From Sternotherus odoratus (taxonomy: Eukaryota > Chordata > Testudines > Kinosternidae): a DNA stretch of 64,000 nt. The stretch covers positions 11,903,845 to 11,967,844 of the forward strand of contig JAVMKO010000022.1 of the NCBI GenBank assembly GCA_032164245.1. Direction: 5' to 3'. The first letter of the stretch is position 1; the number at the start of each line of letters is the position of its first letter. This document shows, piece by piece, positions 35,930-46,384 of the stretch. The notes beneath the pieces are model-generated. The model was not told where the DNA came from, made no database searches, and saw nothing but the letters and a program-made list of their open reading frames with translations. The translations under genes were made by a program, and so were the position numbers.

Positions 35930-36212
35930 ATAGCTTAGGAGGATTTGAAAAAGGATCGGATAGTTACATGATTAAGACAAATATTTAAAGTTATGGTAGT
36001 AAGGATTACAACGTTACCAAGTCTTCTGGAAGGGGAAATACACCCTCTTGATTCAGGGCTTAAGACAGCTTCTCACCACTCAGGGGTTACGAAGAAAGTA
36101 GAGTTTCTTGGCTTTCCTCTGAAGCATCTTGTGCTGACCCCGTCATAGACAAGTGACTGGATGAGATGGACCACAGATCTGATCCGGCCTGGCAATCTCT
36201 ATGTCCCCAAGA
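35930..36212 (+). mobile_element. CR1 LINE, 3' end fragment
   Basis: 'ggaggatttgaaaaaggatc' resembles a CR1 ORF2 end. After a diverged middle, 'tttcctctgaagcatcttgt', 'gactggatgagatggaccac' and 'tctgatccggcctggcaatc' then 'tctatgtccc' match the CR1 3' UTR order. Plus orientation, 3' end near 36210. Confidence 0.7.
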
Positions 36213-37029
36213 CCATCCCATGTTCTTGGTGCCCTTAAAACTTTTAATGTTTGTATTTTCATAATACTTCCATGGGGTGGGAAGCAGAGTGTGAGGAGAG
36301 AGGTCTGCCCTTCCACCCGTGCACCGGGAACATCAGAGAAGACGCCTGAGTGAAAGAAGGAATACCTGCCATGACTAATTGCTGAGGTGCTTGGTGACCC
36401 TACTCACTTTTCCTCATATTCAATTAATGTCTTTTCAAATTCTATTAAACTCTCAGACAATAGAGGGAGCTACTCAGATTACATGAGAAATACTAAAATA
36501 ACTAAAAAAAAAGGTAATGATCTTCTCCAGCAAGTTACACTCATTTAATTGAACGTGGCTCCTACTGGGAGGTCTGGCTTGTTTCAAGCACTTCCATCAT
36601 GATGTTTTTTACCGGGCAAACCACTGGATCATTGCTAATGCATCCCTGGTGAACAGCAAGATGACTCCAAGCATTCACCTTGGCCTAAATCTGCTCTCAG
36701 TTATACTAGTGTGACACCATTCCAGGCAAAGATTCCACACCGGTATTTGGTCCTTTGCTTTTTACCACAGAGCATTGTTTTGTAGTCCTAGTGCTGCGTG
36801 AGGCAAGTCATACAAGTAAGGCATTCTAGAGGCCCGCATTATTATTATTTCGGTCTCCTGTTACAGTGCTAACCAAACTCTGGTCCAAGGAGCACTTACT
36901 GATGCTCCACATATAGCTGGCTGGTCATATGGCATGGGCTTCTCCGCCTTGTTTCCATTTGCTAAAAGCGTTATCTCATGTTTAGAACGCATGGCTCTGT
37001 CCCAGTCATGGCTGGACCACACAGAAGCT
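36213..37029. other. Unassigned noncoding
   Basis: No gene. Ordinary composition with no confident repeat. Confidence 0.4.
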
Positions 37030-37185
37030 TCAGCCTGCTGCAGTCTATTAACAGAGCTGAGAGATTCCTGCTTTTATATCCAGAGGTCCTGGGTTCAATC
37101 CACATAACTGATGATGCACCCTACAGCATGGCAGTACAAGTGACAGTCCATACTGGGACTGTGGTGAACTCCTGGATATGAACAA
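37030..37185 (+). repeat. tRNA-type SINE-like piece
   Basis: 'gagctgagagattcctgctt', then 'aggtcctgggttcaatccac' with a polymerase III B-box-like word GGGTTCAATCC at about 37089-37099. A similar arrangement occurs near 47915-47980 ('agctgagagtaatg…tggattcaatccaag'). No intact tRNA cloverleaf is seen. Confidence 0.35.
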
Positions 37186-37419
37186 CTTAGCTTCTATGGC
37201 TTGAGCTAAAACACCTCAGTCTGCTAGCACAAGGACAGTAGCAGACTCATCAACCTCTGTGTGTTTTCCCCACTACAGTGGGGCAGACAGCTACTCTGTG
37301 TAGGTGTGGGTTACAAAATGAACTAAAATTTATTGATGACCAGCTTTTGAGAACTGGTGAAACCTTTAGTCCAGCTCAATGGAATAGTAGGCGCTCAGCG
37401 GCTCTGAAAAATAGGCCCT

Positions 37420-37505
37420 ACATTATTATTATTAATAATAATTATTATTTATTGTTTGTATCCTGGCAGCAACTGCACTGTGCAAAAGATATTACAATTT
37501 AAGTC
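37420..37505 (+). repeat. MIR/CORE-SINE start with ATT microsatellite
   Basis: 'cattattattattaataata' then 'attattatttattgtttgta', leading into 'gtatcctggcagcaactgca'. The amniote SINE 3' body often begins with such ATT runs before 'gtagcacctag…'. The ATT tract itself is at 37422-37451. Confidence 0.5.
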
Positions 37506-37639
37506 CTTTCCTAATCGTAGTTTTCCATGTAAAGAACTGTAGTAGTTGCCTGAATGATGCTATTCAATCACCAGGGCAAAGGTTGAGTAGAAAATCTCTG
37601 CACTGAAATGGGTATCCCAAGTCCTGACAACAGCAGAGC

Positions 37640-37910
37640 TGTCTGAGAATTTTTCAAACCATTTTTTTCTTTTTGCCCAGAAAGGCTGATTCATCAAAAC
37701 AAAAATTTTCCACAAAACAGCCAATTTGACAAATCTCCTGACTCAAAAAAAAAAATATTGGGGAAAAACATTTCCCGTTTCAACATTTTCAAAACAAAAA
37801 GTTTCACTTTTTCAACACAGAACAACTTGTTGTCTAGAAATGTTAGTAAACTTAGATTTTAAAAGGTTGAAAAAGGAAAAAAGTCAAAATTAAAATGATT
37901 TTTTTTAAGT
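37640..37910 (+). repeat. AT-rich GAAAATTTT-type dispersed repeat
   Basis: Head 'agctgtctgagaatttttca', then 'aaaattttccacaaaacagc' and 'caatttgacaaatctcctga', followed by 'acatttcccgtttcaacatt'. Among the clearest copies of the family. Confidence 0.55.
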
Positions 37911-38864
37911 TATCAAAATGAAACATTTTAATTGTCGGAAACTAAAATCTGTATATGGATTTTTGATTTGCGAAAAAGGATGTGATTTTAACTGTTCACC
38001 CTGATCCAGAACAGGAACATTGCCCAATACATTCAAAGCTTTGAGGAACGGAAAAACAATTTTCCTCCTAGTTCTACTCCTCAACAACACAGAAATTAAA
38101 ATATTGCTTACAAGATGCTTCTAAATTAATCCCTTTTGTATAGTGAATTGCTGGTTTTTTCCACCTCTTGCCCCTACCCCCTGTCCAGGTGCCTTTATTT
38201 TCTTTGACAGCCAAGTGGTGTTTCTGTCATGTTACCTTTTACAAACTCCCTGATCTTACACGCATGTTACATTTGTTTAGCCTGCTGCAGTTATGTACTG
38301 CAATCAAAGTGCCAAACAGCGGAGGAATGAGGGAGAATAAAAGCATTTTTGCAATCTGCTTAACCTTGGCAAAAAACTGTGTGTAGTTTTGCTTAGGCAG
38401 CAGGATGGCCTGAAATAACAGCATCAAGGAACCATTTGTCTCCACTTGTTTGACCTTTATTTTTTAAGTTTATCTTTACTGTTCATCACAGGGTCATGAC
38501 GGTCAGCCCTGGAAACTGCAAATCTGTTTATACTCTGAATAAAGATAGTTGACTTAGTCACAGTACAAACTTCCTACATGTCTCCCCCAACAGCCTCATC
38601 AACACCTATCAGTCAAGAACAATTTTTAGGACAGCCCCTTTTTAAGCCAGCAACGCTGCATGGGTAGAAATGAGGGCAGAATTTGGGCAATAGTCATTAA
38701 TTCTCATCTAATTAATTCCCTGCCATGATGGGGGCCTTGTTCATTGGCCACTTTTCTCCTGTTCTCTGTGGCACAAAACTGTTCAGTCTGCTGAGGACTG
38801 AAATATTTTCATTTAACTGAAATCATTGGTCTCAGCGTTGGTGTACGTGGGTGTAATTTAGTGG
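37911..38864. other. Unassigned noncoding
   Basis: No gene or recognisable repeat. Confidence 0.45.
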
Positions 38865-38912
38865 CTAGATGATTTAATGGTCCTTTCTGGTCTTAAATCC
38901 TATGAAATGCTA
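38865..38912 (+). mobile_element. CR1 3' tip
   Basis: 'tagatgatttaatggtcctt' then 'tctggtcttaaatcctatga' is a plus-strand CR1 terminus. Nothing else of the element is kept. Confidence 0.6.
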
Positions 38913-39389
38913 TATAAAGTTCTTGGGCTTTATACAAACCATTGGCTTATGGGCAAACGGTTTCACACCCGTTACCTATCTCCTATAGCCAGACCCCAAA
39001 CTCATCAGGTTTATTTTTTGTTCTACGCAAGTACAAGAACATTTAGAACATTTTGTGTGTTAGATGTGAATATCTAGGCTTGCCCCAAATACAAATGGAT
39101 TGACTTCAAGTGAGTTATACCAGAGATGAATTGGGGTCAAAGAATGTTGGGTTTGAGGGTAAAGTAGATGGCGGAATACCAAGTTCAGTTATTAGCTCGT
39201 CTATTTTTATTACCAGTACTAATGCTACTATGAATACTTTGTACTCATCTGGCACTTGCCATATGGGGAAGCCAAAGGGCTATGCAAGTCATGAAAGGAT
39301 TGCTCCTCCCAGCACCAGTTGGAAGGGAGGAAAGTATTGTTATTGCCATCATTTTTTTTAACCACTGGGGAAAATTAAGGACAGAGGAC
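38913..39389. other. Unassigned noncoding
   Basis: No gene. An 83-codon frame at 39110-39361 has no domain. The end (39240-39365) resembles a SINE 3' body weakly. Confidence 0.4.
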
Positions 39390-39970
39390 GGGGCTTGGGG
39401 TGGTATCGGTACAACCACACCAGAGGAGCTGCTGGTGTGGGGCTGCCAGCTCTCCCAGGAACCATGGTGGTGAACGGAACAGAATGTGGGGCTGCTCCTC
39501 CCAAGAGTCAGCACCAGCAACTCCTCAGGCGCAGCGGTACCACCCCCATCCCTGACCCCAGAAGATGCAGCTGTGTGGAAGGGCTGGGAGCAATACAGCT
39601 GTGCCGCAGGAGCTCCCGCCATGGGACTACCCTCCTTTCACCAGTTAGCGGTATCCTGGACAGTGGGAGGACAGAGGTCCATCCCCCCCCACCCCCCCGT
39701 AACATGGGATGGGGAAGGGACAAGGAGAGTGAGGGGGAGAAGTCACATGGGGGGTCACGTGGTGGATCACATGCCCCCCATTAGCTGATGCCCCCCTTTG
39801 TGTCCCTTCCATGAGTTTCCCATGGCCTGGGGTCACCCAAAAATTTGTATCAGAGCACGGAGTGGGACCTATATTCATGGGGTTGAGAAACCACATCTCC
39901 TGATTGCCATGCCCATGAATGTGGGGTGGGGTGGGGTGGGGGGTGGAATGGGGGGGTGACATTCAGAGGG
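39390..39970. other. GC-rich patch of unknown origin
   Basis: An abrupt rise in GC with overlapping frames of 60-130 codons in several phases on both strands, a sign of base composition and not coding. It contains 'gtggggctgccagctctccc', 'acagctgtgccgcaggagct' and C/G tracts at 39680-39700. A G-rich run (GGGGTGGGGTGGGGTGGGG type) lies at about 39920-39955. I see no terminal repeats and no CpG-island promoter pattern. It may be an unclassified transposon fragment. Confidence 0.4.
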
Positions 39971-41532
39971 AAGGAGACTCAAGGGAAGTGTTTTTTCCTA
40001 GATCCACGAATGAAAAAAGAGTTAGGGATGATTGTTTTAAGACCTACAAAATGTTTGGTTCCTCTCCTCTACTGCTCTGCCCTCTCTCTGCTCTCTCCAT
40101 CTGTGTAATCTTAAACCGCATCTCGGTAGGAGAGAATGTAACAGACAGTGGCTTCCCTCCCAACTTTTCCCAGCCCCCTGGGAGCCATAGTCTCCCAGTC
40201 CCAAGCATCACCAGCAGAAAGGCTATGGTGGAATACCAGGAAGAGGAGAAGATGCATCAGGGCAGACAAACCCCTTCTGGGTCTAGCGATCAGGATCAAT
40301 TGGGCCTGTAGTGCTTTAAGTTGCACCAGCCAACTATCTACCGAAGGGTATAATAGAATAGTTTGAACTTCCCAGTGTTCATAATTTACAGGCTAGAGCA
40401 GAACATCACAATTCCTACAGTCTACTTTCTAAAAACACTTTTACCTGTGAATGAGTCAGAATTTATTATTTGTCTGGGTTACACCCTGGCAGAAGATGAA
40501 ATGTTCTGGTAATGCATGACTTCCTGATGTCTGGATGCAAATTACATGAGCCATATTTCCTGAAATCAGCATAAAAATGTTGAAAATCTATTAGGTTTGA
40601 GAGTAAGCTTGGCGTCAGGATAATATTTCTATTACTGCAGCTATCCAATTGGAAAAAACCACTCGTCTTCTCATATAATAAAAATAAGCGAGTTTCCTGC
40701 TTCCCATTTTGGAAAGTTTTGACACTTGCAATATTTACATGTTACATACGGTTTATTATCAGGCAGAGATAAAAGACTGTCTTTGTTTTACCCCCCTAAA
40801 TCAAATTTGGAGTCAGTTTTACTACTCATGAAAATGAAAGCCTGCCAGCCGAGTCTAGAGTCATGGAGAACTGCTACCACAGTGCTCTGATAATGTACCC
40901 AAGCTTCTCTCTCAGCCTTTCAGCTCTGACCTGCATCAGCGTCTGCTCATCCACTTCTGAGCCCCACACACTTTTACCAAAGCATCTCCACTGTGACCTG
41001 CAACATCCTCTGATGTTCCAGTCCTGAGCCTCACAAGGTTTTGCCAAAGCACCTCAGTCTTGCACATCTGCAATTCTAAAGAACAGAGACAGGCACTCAG
41101 ACCTAATTGTGTGGTCAGTATCATGCTGTAGTTCAAAGCTCACTAGTGACTGGAGATCACCCATGTTGCTTCCCCGAAGGCTTTCTGGGATCTTTAGCTG
41201 TTCCAGCTTTCTGGTGAGGGATGGTATAGTCTTCCCACAATGAGTAATTTCTGTTTACATTAATAAGAATCTGAGGAGAAACCTTTTTGATCTGGTCACA
41301 TTCTGGTCACAGGACTGACCCTTCTCTGAGCATGTAACACTACAGTAATATCAATGCAACAATGTTTTTACTGCTACACTATTCCAGTGCCGTTCTATAG
41401 GACCTTCTACTTGACAATCTCAAATCACCCTTACGTGAAGGGCCACAGCCGGGTTTAGGCAACCCTGGAGTCTCTCAAGCCCTATTTTTAGGTCTTAGTA
41501 TGGGCTCTCTTGGGGTATATACAGATTAATTA
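39971..41532. other. Unassigned noncoding
   Basis: No gene or recognisable repeat. A short near-duplicate occurs within 40925-41050: 'tctgagccccacacacttttaccaaagca' type text recurs as 'cctgagcctcacaaggttttgccaaagca' about 65 bp later. Confidence 0.4.
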
Positions 41533-41645
41533 CATCTCACAGAAGTAATAAGTATCATCATTATCTCCATTTTACCCACAGGGAAGATGGGTGATTTACC
41601 CATAGTCACACAGGTAGTTTGTAGCAAAGCTGGGAATTGCCGTGT
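41533..41645 (+). repeat. MIR/CORE-SINE-like fragment
   Basis: 'tatctccattttacccacag', 'gatttacccatagtcacaca' and 'gtagcaaagctgggaattgc' match the SINE core (cattttacagatgggg…cccaaggtcacac…gtcagtggcagagctggga). Confidence 0.65.
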
Positions 41646-42417
41646 GATCATGGGACACACCCCTTTCCCCCCATTCTTATGCAATAGCCATAAGACCATC
41701 CTTCCCCGGTGGTTATTCCTCCATAAGATATACTACACCAGCAAGCACCGTAAACATCTGTCTCACTGCACTGGCTAACAAGAAATCAGGTAAGCAGTTT
41801 CCTTTGATATTTCAGTCCTTGTATCACCCCCAAACACACTGGATTTAAAAATGGATGGCTATTAAAACCAGCGTACTCAAATAAAAGGTTCTTCTGATTC
41901 CAAAGGACCTGCCACACACCAGATCTTACCCCAAAATCATGCTGATGCCAATCCTTTAGTTTCTAAAGTCAGAAAGATAGAAAGAAAGAGCTAAAATTGG
42001 GTAAAGAAAAATACATGCAGTAAATGCAAAGTTCTTGGTTCAGGCTTGTAGCAGCTATGGAATAAACTGCTGGCTTCAGTCAAGTCTCTGGCTGCTTCCA
42101 AATCATTGGAAGGACCTCAGTCCATTGGTTATAATGTTCCCATTAATATAAGTTCATAGTCCAGATGTTTGGGCAGGAAAGGGGCAAAATTAAGGGGTTT
42201 CCAGGGCCTTTTATAACTTCTGCCATGTGGAAGGAAACCCATTGTTTCAAACAAAGCCTAGTGGAAAATTATAGGTAAAAGATGCGGTTTGAAATCACAT
42301 GGGCAAGTCACATGTCCATGCATAATTTTGCTTAGTCACAGCAAGAAATCATTACCTACACCCTGGACAATACCTTTGCAGGACAGCTTATTCAGGCTGT
42401 CTCCCATGGTCCATTGT
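41646..42417. other. Unassigned noncoding
   Basis: No gene or recognisable repeat. It ends at the hAT target duplication. Confidence 0.45.
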
Positions 42418-42662
42418 CTATTAAGTAGGCTGACCATACATCCCATTTTGAACGGGACAGTCCCGTTTTTTACATATTTTTTTACTGTCCCATCTTTTTA
42501 ATAAAAATATCAAATTTGTCCCGTTTTTCGTAAAAAAAAACCGGGACGTGGCTTATTTCAGGGACCCACGGCCGGGTCCCGCCTCCTCCCGCAGCCCTTC
42601 AGTCCCTTCCCCTTCCCGGCCTGTTCCCCCCTCCCCTCTGCCGCCGCTGCAGAGCCCGCACG

Positions 42663-42768
42663 GCGCGATTGGCTGGGCCGCCCGCCCGGCGCGATTGGCT
42701 GGGCCACCCCCACCTGTCGCGTGCCCGCAGCTGAGCAGCAGCGCGATTGGCTGGGCCACCCCCACGTG
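42663..42768. promoter_or_regulatory. Inverted CCAAT-box trio and E-box inside the hAT element
   Basis: GCGCGATTGGCTGGGCC starts at 42663, 42689 and 42741. Each contains ATTGGCT, the reverse of AGCCAAT, the NF-Y consensus core. CACGTG at 42763-42768 follows the third copy. Spacing of starts is 26 and 52 bp. This is promoter-like architecture; activity is inferred, not shown. Confidence 0.5.
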
Positions 42769-42811
42769 TCGCACGAGCCGGTTACAGCAGAGCCCGGCGC
42801 AACGGCAGAGT

Positions 42812-43035
42812 GGAGCTGCTGGCCGTGCAGAGGCTGCCTGGTGCCTCACTCCCCACGTGGAGGAAATGCGGAGCCCAGCGTAGGTAGGGGCTGGGGAGGG
42901 GGGCTCAGCGCAGCGGGTGGAGGGGAGCTGCTGGCCAGGCAGGGGCTGCCTAGTGCCTCGCTCCCCCCGCCCCTCCCCACATGGAGGAAACGCAGAGCCC
43001 AGCGTAGGTGGTGGCTGGGGAGGGGGGCGCAGCGG
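42812..43035 (+). repeat. Two-unit tandem repeat inside the hAT element, about 112-bp period
   Basis: Unit 1 begins GGAGCTGCTGGCCGTGCAG at 42812 and unit 2 begins GGAGCTGCTGGCCAGGCAG at 42924. Both continue with 'gggctgcct(g/a)gtgcctc', a 'cccac(g/a)tggaggaaa' word, 'gcccagcgtaggt' and 'ggctggggagggg'. Unit 2 carries a small C-rich insertion. Confidence 0.85.
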
Positions 43036-43406
43036 TGGGGCCTGCAGGGGTGGGATGAGCTGGGGGGTCATGGGGGAGGTGGGAGGCTGTGGGGGTGGGG
43101 CTGTGTTTTGAGGCCATTGGGGGGGGGTCTGTGGGGGTGTATTGGTTGCTAGTGGGGGGGGGTATGGGGAGAGGTTGTGTAGGGAAGGCTGTGGGGGTAT
43201 AAGGGGCTGGGGGGTTGGTAGTGGGATGGTGTTGGGGGGCCTGGAGGTGGTTATGTGAGGGTTGGGTATTGGTGACTTTATAGATATGGGGGGGGGGCGT
43301 TGTAGGATTATATTTGGGGTCTGAAGGGAGTTATAACCCTGTCCCGTTTTTGCCATCCCAATGTCCCGTTTTTGTCACAAGGAAATATTGTCAGCCTACT
43401 ATTAAG

Positions 43407-43542
43407 TATCAGAGAGGTAGCCGTGTTAGTCTGGAATAGCAGAGGTAACAAAGTCCTGTGGCACCTTAAAGACTAACTATAAAGTTTTGAAGCATAAGCT
43501 TTTGTGGGCTAATACCCACTTCATTGGATGCAAGCAGTGGAA
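43407..43542. mobile_element. Turtle high-copy repeat, single-arm copy
   Basis: Starts immediately after the hAT target duplication with TATCAGAGAGGTAGCCGTGT, then GTGGCACCTTAAAGACTAAC, and runs to 'ggatgcaagcagtgg'. It matches head plus left arm of the element at 26173 with a few changes (CATTGG for CGTCGG, TTTTGTGGGC for TTTCGTGGGC, both consistent with CpG decay). No mirrored arm and no clear target duplication. Confidence 0.85.
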
Positions 43543-45028
43543 GTGTCCAGCCTCTGATGTGCTGGCTAATTACCTTGTGGGTGTTACCCCAGGAGCAAAC
43601 ATTTGAAATCCAGGTCTAGAGCTAATGCTTATAACTTCAAATACAAAAATGATACACACCTACAAATATCAAACATATTCAGCAAATCATAACCTTTCTA
43701 TAGACATCTTACATGCCACATTCTGTACAAGATTTGTTGCAAATATATAACAACGGTTGCAACAATGATCTATGGTCATATTTTAATCAGATAATGTTAC
43801 ACTGCTCTGAATTAATTCCTCTTTGTACATGAGTAGATAGTTTAGAAAAAAATGTCTAGTCTTGATTTATAAAACTGACATGATGGAAAATCCACCTCAG
43901 CCCTTGATAAATTGTTCCAATGGTTAATTCCCTCACTGTTAAAAATTGAGCAACAATAGGCAGATTATTGACTGCCACAGTATGTGCCATAGGAAGCCGT
44001 TCTTGTGATTCAGTAGGTTCAGTCTATAAGGTGTTTTAGGGTCCCATATAATGAAAGATATTATTAAAACCTATTAATAACCATTATTTGTATTAGGAAT
44101 AATGACTGTCAGCCTGAAATGATGTAAAGAGTATTCGAATCCCCTTAGCAAAACTATCTTCTTCAAAACACTTCAATAGCTTGGCTCGCACAGGAAGTAT
44201 GTATGATGTATACTAAGAAGCTAAGTAAATAGATGATGAAATCACCCATATACAATCGAAGGACCATTTGCAGCAGGGGGGTTTATTTGCCATTTTTCAA
44301 TGGCCATAGACAAACTGTGAAATTTCAACTTTAATTTAAATACTTCATAGTGTTATTTAAAGATTGTTCCTAAAACCTCAGTTATAATGCACCTATAGTG
44401 CAAAAAGAGTGGAGAAATATTTTCAGTGAAACTGCTAACCTAGCTAACAGCTCCCTCTAATGCAAGTCCATATAAATTCACCCCGACTGAAGCAGCTGGG
44501 CATTATGTACAAATGGCCCCCTCGTAGTTAAGCTGTCAAGTTTAATATATTTATTTGATTCTCTGCTGTTAGAATGATTTCTGTGCAACACTTATTATTT
44601 ATGTCTATTGTCAGTGGAGAGGAAAAAATTAAGGGGTGTTCACAGATGGCTTGCTTGCTCTCTCCATTTATTTGGGGCATGTGAATGTTTATGTAGCTGT
44701 AGCCCATGTTTTGTGAAACCTACTGCACATCTTACATTCCAGGATATTACTTAAAAAATCTTTAGTGTAGTTATATTAGCTAAAATTTAATTTGGAGAGA
44801 CTGCAAATGGAACTTTAAAAATTTCTCCCCATCTTAGTAAACAAGTTTATATCCTTAATTTTCAATGTAGTTTATCTGCCAAATTATATCCATTTTGCTT
44901 TGCAGTCAGAATCTGGGCTTAACAGAGTAATGTGTTTAGAAATCTAAAGAAAATATTAAAGGCTAGATAGATAGAAATATTATAAAACAAAGGAATATTT
45001 TTAGGAGCTAAAACTTTTTTGTATGATC
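43543..45028. other. Unassigned noncoding
   Basis: AT-rich, no gene or recognisable repeat. Confidence 0.45.
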
Positions 45029-45110
45029 AGATCATAGAGTCAGACTTCAAGGCCAGAGGGATCATTAGGATGAGCTAGTATTTGACCTCCCGTATAAAAG
45101 GGGTTGAAGA
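45029..45110 (-). mobile_element. CR1-type 3' end fragment
   Basis: 'atcatagagtcagacttcaa' then 'ggccagagggatcattagga' and 'gacctcccgtata' match the same CR1 3'-UTR subfamily as 16305. Only the terminal 80 bp are recognisable. Confidence 0.65.
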
Positions 45111-45360
45111 ATCTCCCCCAGACTCTGTTGGACAGGAGGGGAATATTTTATAGTCCTTTGAATCTTTCCTTAAAACCTACCCTTTTTCTCCATGTCTACA
45201 GATCACTTCTGTCTGACCCAAAGTAGCCCAGCAACCATCCATGATCCCTTCTACCAGCATGATCACCAATTTATGGACCCAGAGTTGTCTATACTGTCCC
45301 CTTGTCTGCCCCCTCTTCTTGCTATCTCTGTGGGCCAACTTATTTATCTAAGTCCTAGAT
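45111..45360. other. Unassigned noncoding
   Basis: No gene. A 123-codon plus-strand frame starts at 45192 and runs into the hAT-like piece; it has no domain. Confidence 0.4.
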
Positions 45361-45540
45361 CAGCGGTGGGCAACCTGCAGCTTGTGGGCCCCACACGACT
45401 TGTCAGGGTAATCCACTGGCAGGCCATGAGACAGTTTGTTTACATTGACTGTCCGCAGGCATGGCCGCCTGCAGCTCCCAGTGGCTGCGGTTCACCGTTC
45501 CCAGCCAACGGGAGCTGCAGGAAGCGGAGGCCAGCACATC
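45361..45540. mobile_element. hAT-like non-autonomous element, left half
   Basis: Starts CAGCGGTGGGCAACCTG, a hAT-like terminus. It continues 'ggccatgagacagtttgttt', 'acattgactgtccgcaggca' and 'cagctcccagtggctgcggt', then ends at 'ggaggccagcacatcccc'. The piece at 23851-24016 is the opposite half of the same type, and both stop at GCCAGCACA. No TSD found because the right end is lost. Confidence 0.7.
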
Positions 45541-46384
45541 CCCCTTACTGCAAATATTATTAGCAAAGTATGGCTCTACCACCACTACTGTTTTCGCTAT
45601 AGATAGGACCCCCATGTTATCCATATGGAACTGTGTATTATATTGACTGTACTACAGCATAATGAACAAAGCAGAGCTAAGGAAGGACAAAAATGTGTTT
45701 CCAACTCATTTGGACTCCTAATTGCAGACTTGGTTAGTCAAGTTGTCTGAAGGTCTGCACTAGTGTATGCTCTTATTGTGCTGTCGGGACATGGACCTAG
45801 AAACGGGCATTCATTTGTCTATGTTATCACAGCCAGGTCTCCTGTGCTCATGGCTTATATTTGTTCTGACAAGAGCTATGAATGTGTAATCGGCAGTGCA
45901 CACCATCAACTGTTGCTTCCAGATGACCATCTCAAACAGACAAGTGGGATATGGGAACTAAATTGGCGATCAGATTCCACTGGGTACAACTAAGTGAAAC
46001 ACCTGTGTGAGGTTTATTTTGTACTTAGTATTTCATGGAGTCACACTACTTTCTGTTGTTCTAGGAACCGCCAGAGCATATAATAAGAGTTCCAGTGAGT
46101 TGGAACCTCTTGCCTTTAGCTGGCAAATCATTCTCTGCTGCCATTCAGTTACTGCTGGCCTAGTCTGTGTGGGGTTGAGAAAAGTTGTCCGTGGATTTTA
46201 CAATCGCTTTGAGAGCTGATGCCATACACAAAACAAAGCAGTGTCAATAATGTATGCCTAGGTATGTTCTGATTTTGATTTTAATTGGATTGTGTGAACA
46301 GTCTGGGATAAAAGAAGAGCCAGTCTCCTCTGAGGTCTATTGACCTTGCTGAGACCCTAATCAAAGAGCTTGCTGAGAGGGAGG
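45541..46384. other. Unassigned noncoding
   Basis: No gene or recognisable repeat. Confidence 0.45.

Larger units (their letters stand above)
42418..43406. mobile_element. Complete non-autonomous hAT-like transposon, 973 bp
   Basis: Element 42426-43398 is flanked by the exact 8-bp direct repeats CTATTAAG (42418-42425, 43399-43406). It has perfect 9-bp terminal inverted repeats TAGGCTGAC/GTCAGCCTA. An 8-bp TSD is the hAT hallmark. Four direct copies of GTCCCGTTTTT sit subterminally (42460, 42518, 43341, 43363). The interior is GC- and CpG-rich on the left, with three GCGCGATTGGCTGGGCC copies, and strongly G-rich on the plus strand at right. No transposase is encoded. The 267-codon minus-strand frame (42553-43356) is proline-rich by composition only. 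Mobilisation would need a transposase from elsewhere. Confidence 0.93.

Noticed and set aside
37080..37105. tRNA gene, from the B-box-like GGGTTCAATCC
   Set aside because: No A box at the right distance and no cloverleaf; better explained as a SINE-type head, with a relative near 47940.
37422..37451. ATT microsatellite as an independent locus
   Set aside because: It fits the ATT-rich start of the amniote SINE 3' body and needs no separate explanation.
39245..40326. Cluster of 60-130-codon frames on both strands
   Set aside because: Overlap in many phases reflects GC-rich composition. No start context, splice pattern or family motif.
42553..43356. 267-codon minus-strand open frame, the longest in the window
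   Set aside because: It is proline-rich because it reads the C-rich strand of the hAT element, spans its tandem repeat, and overlaps long frames on the other strand. No domain is visible.
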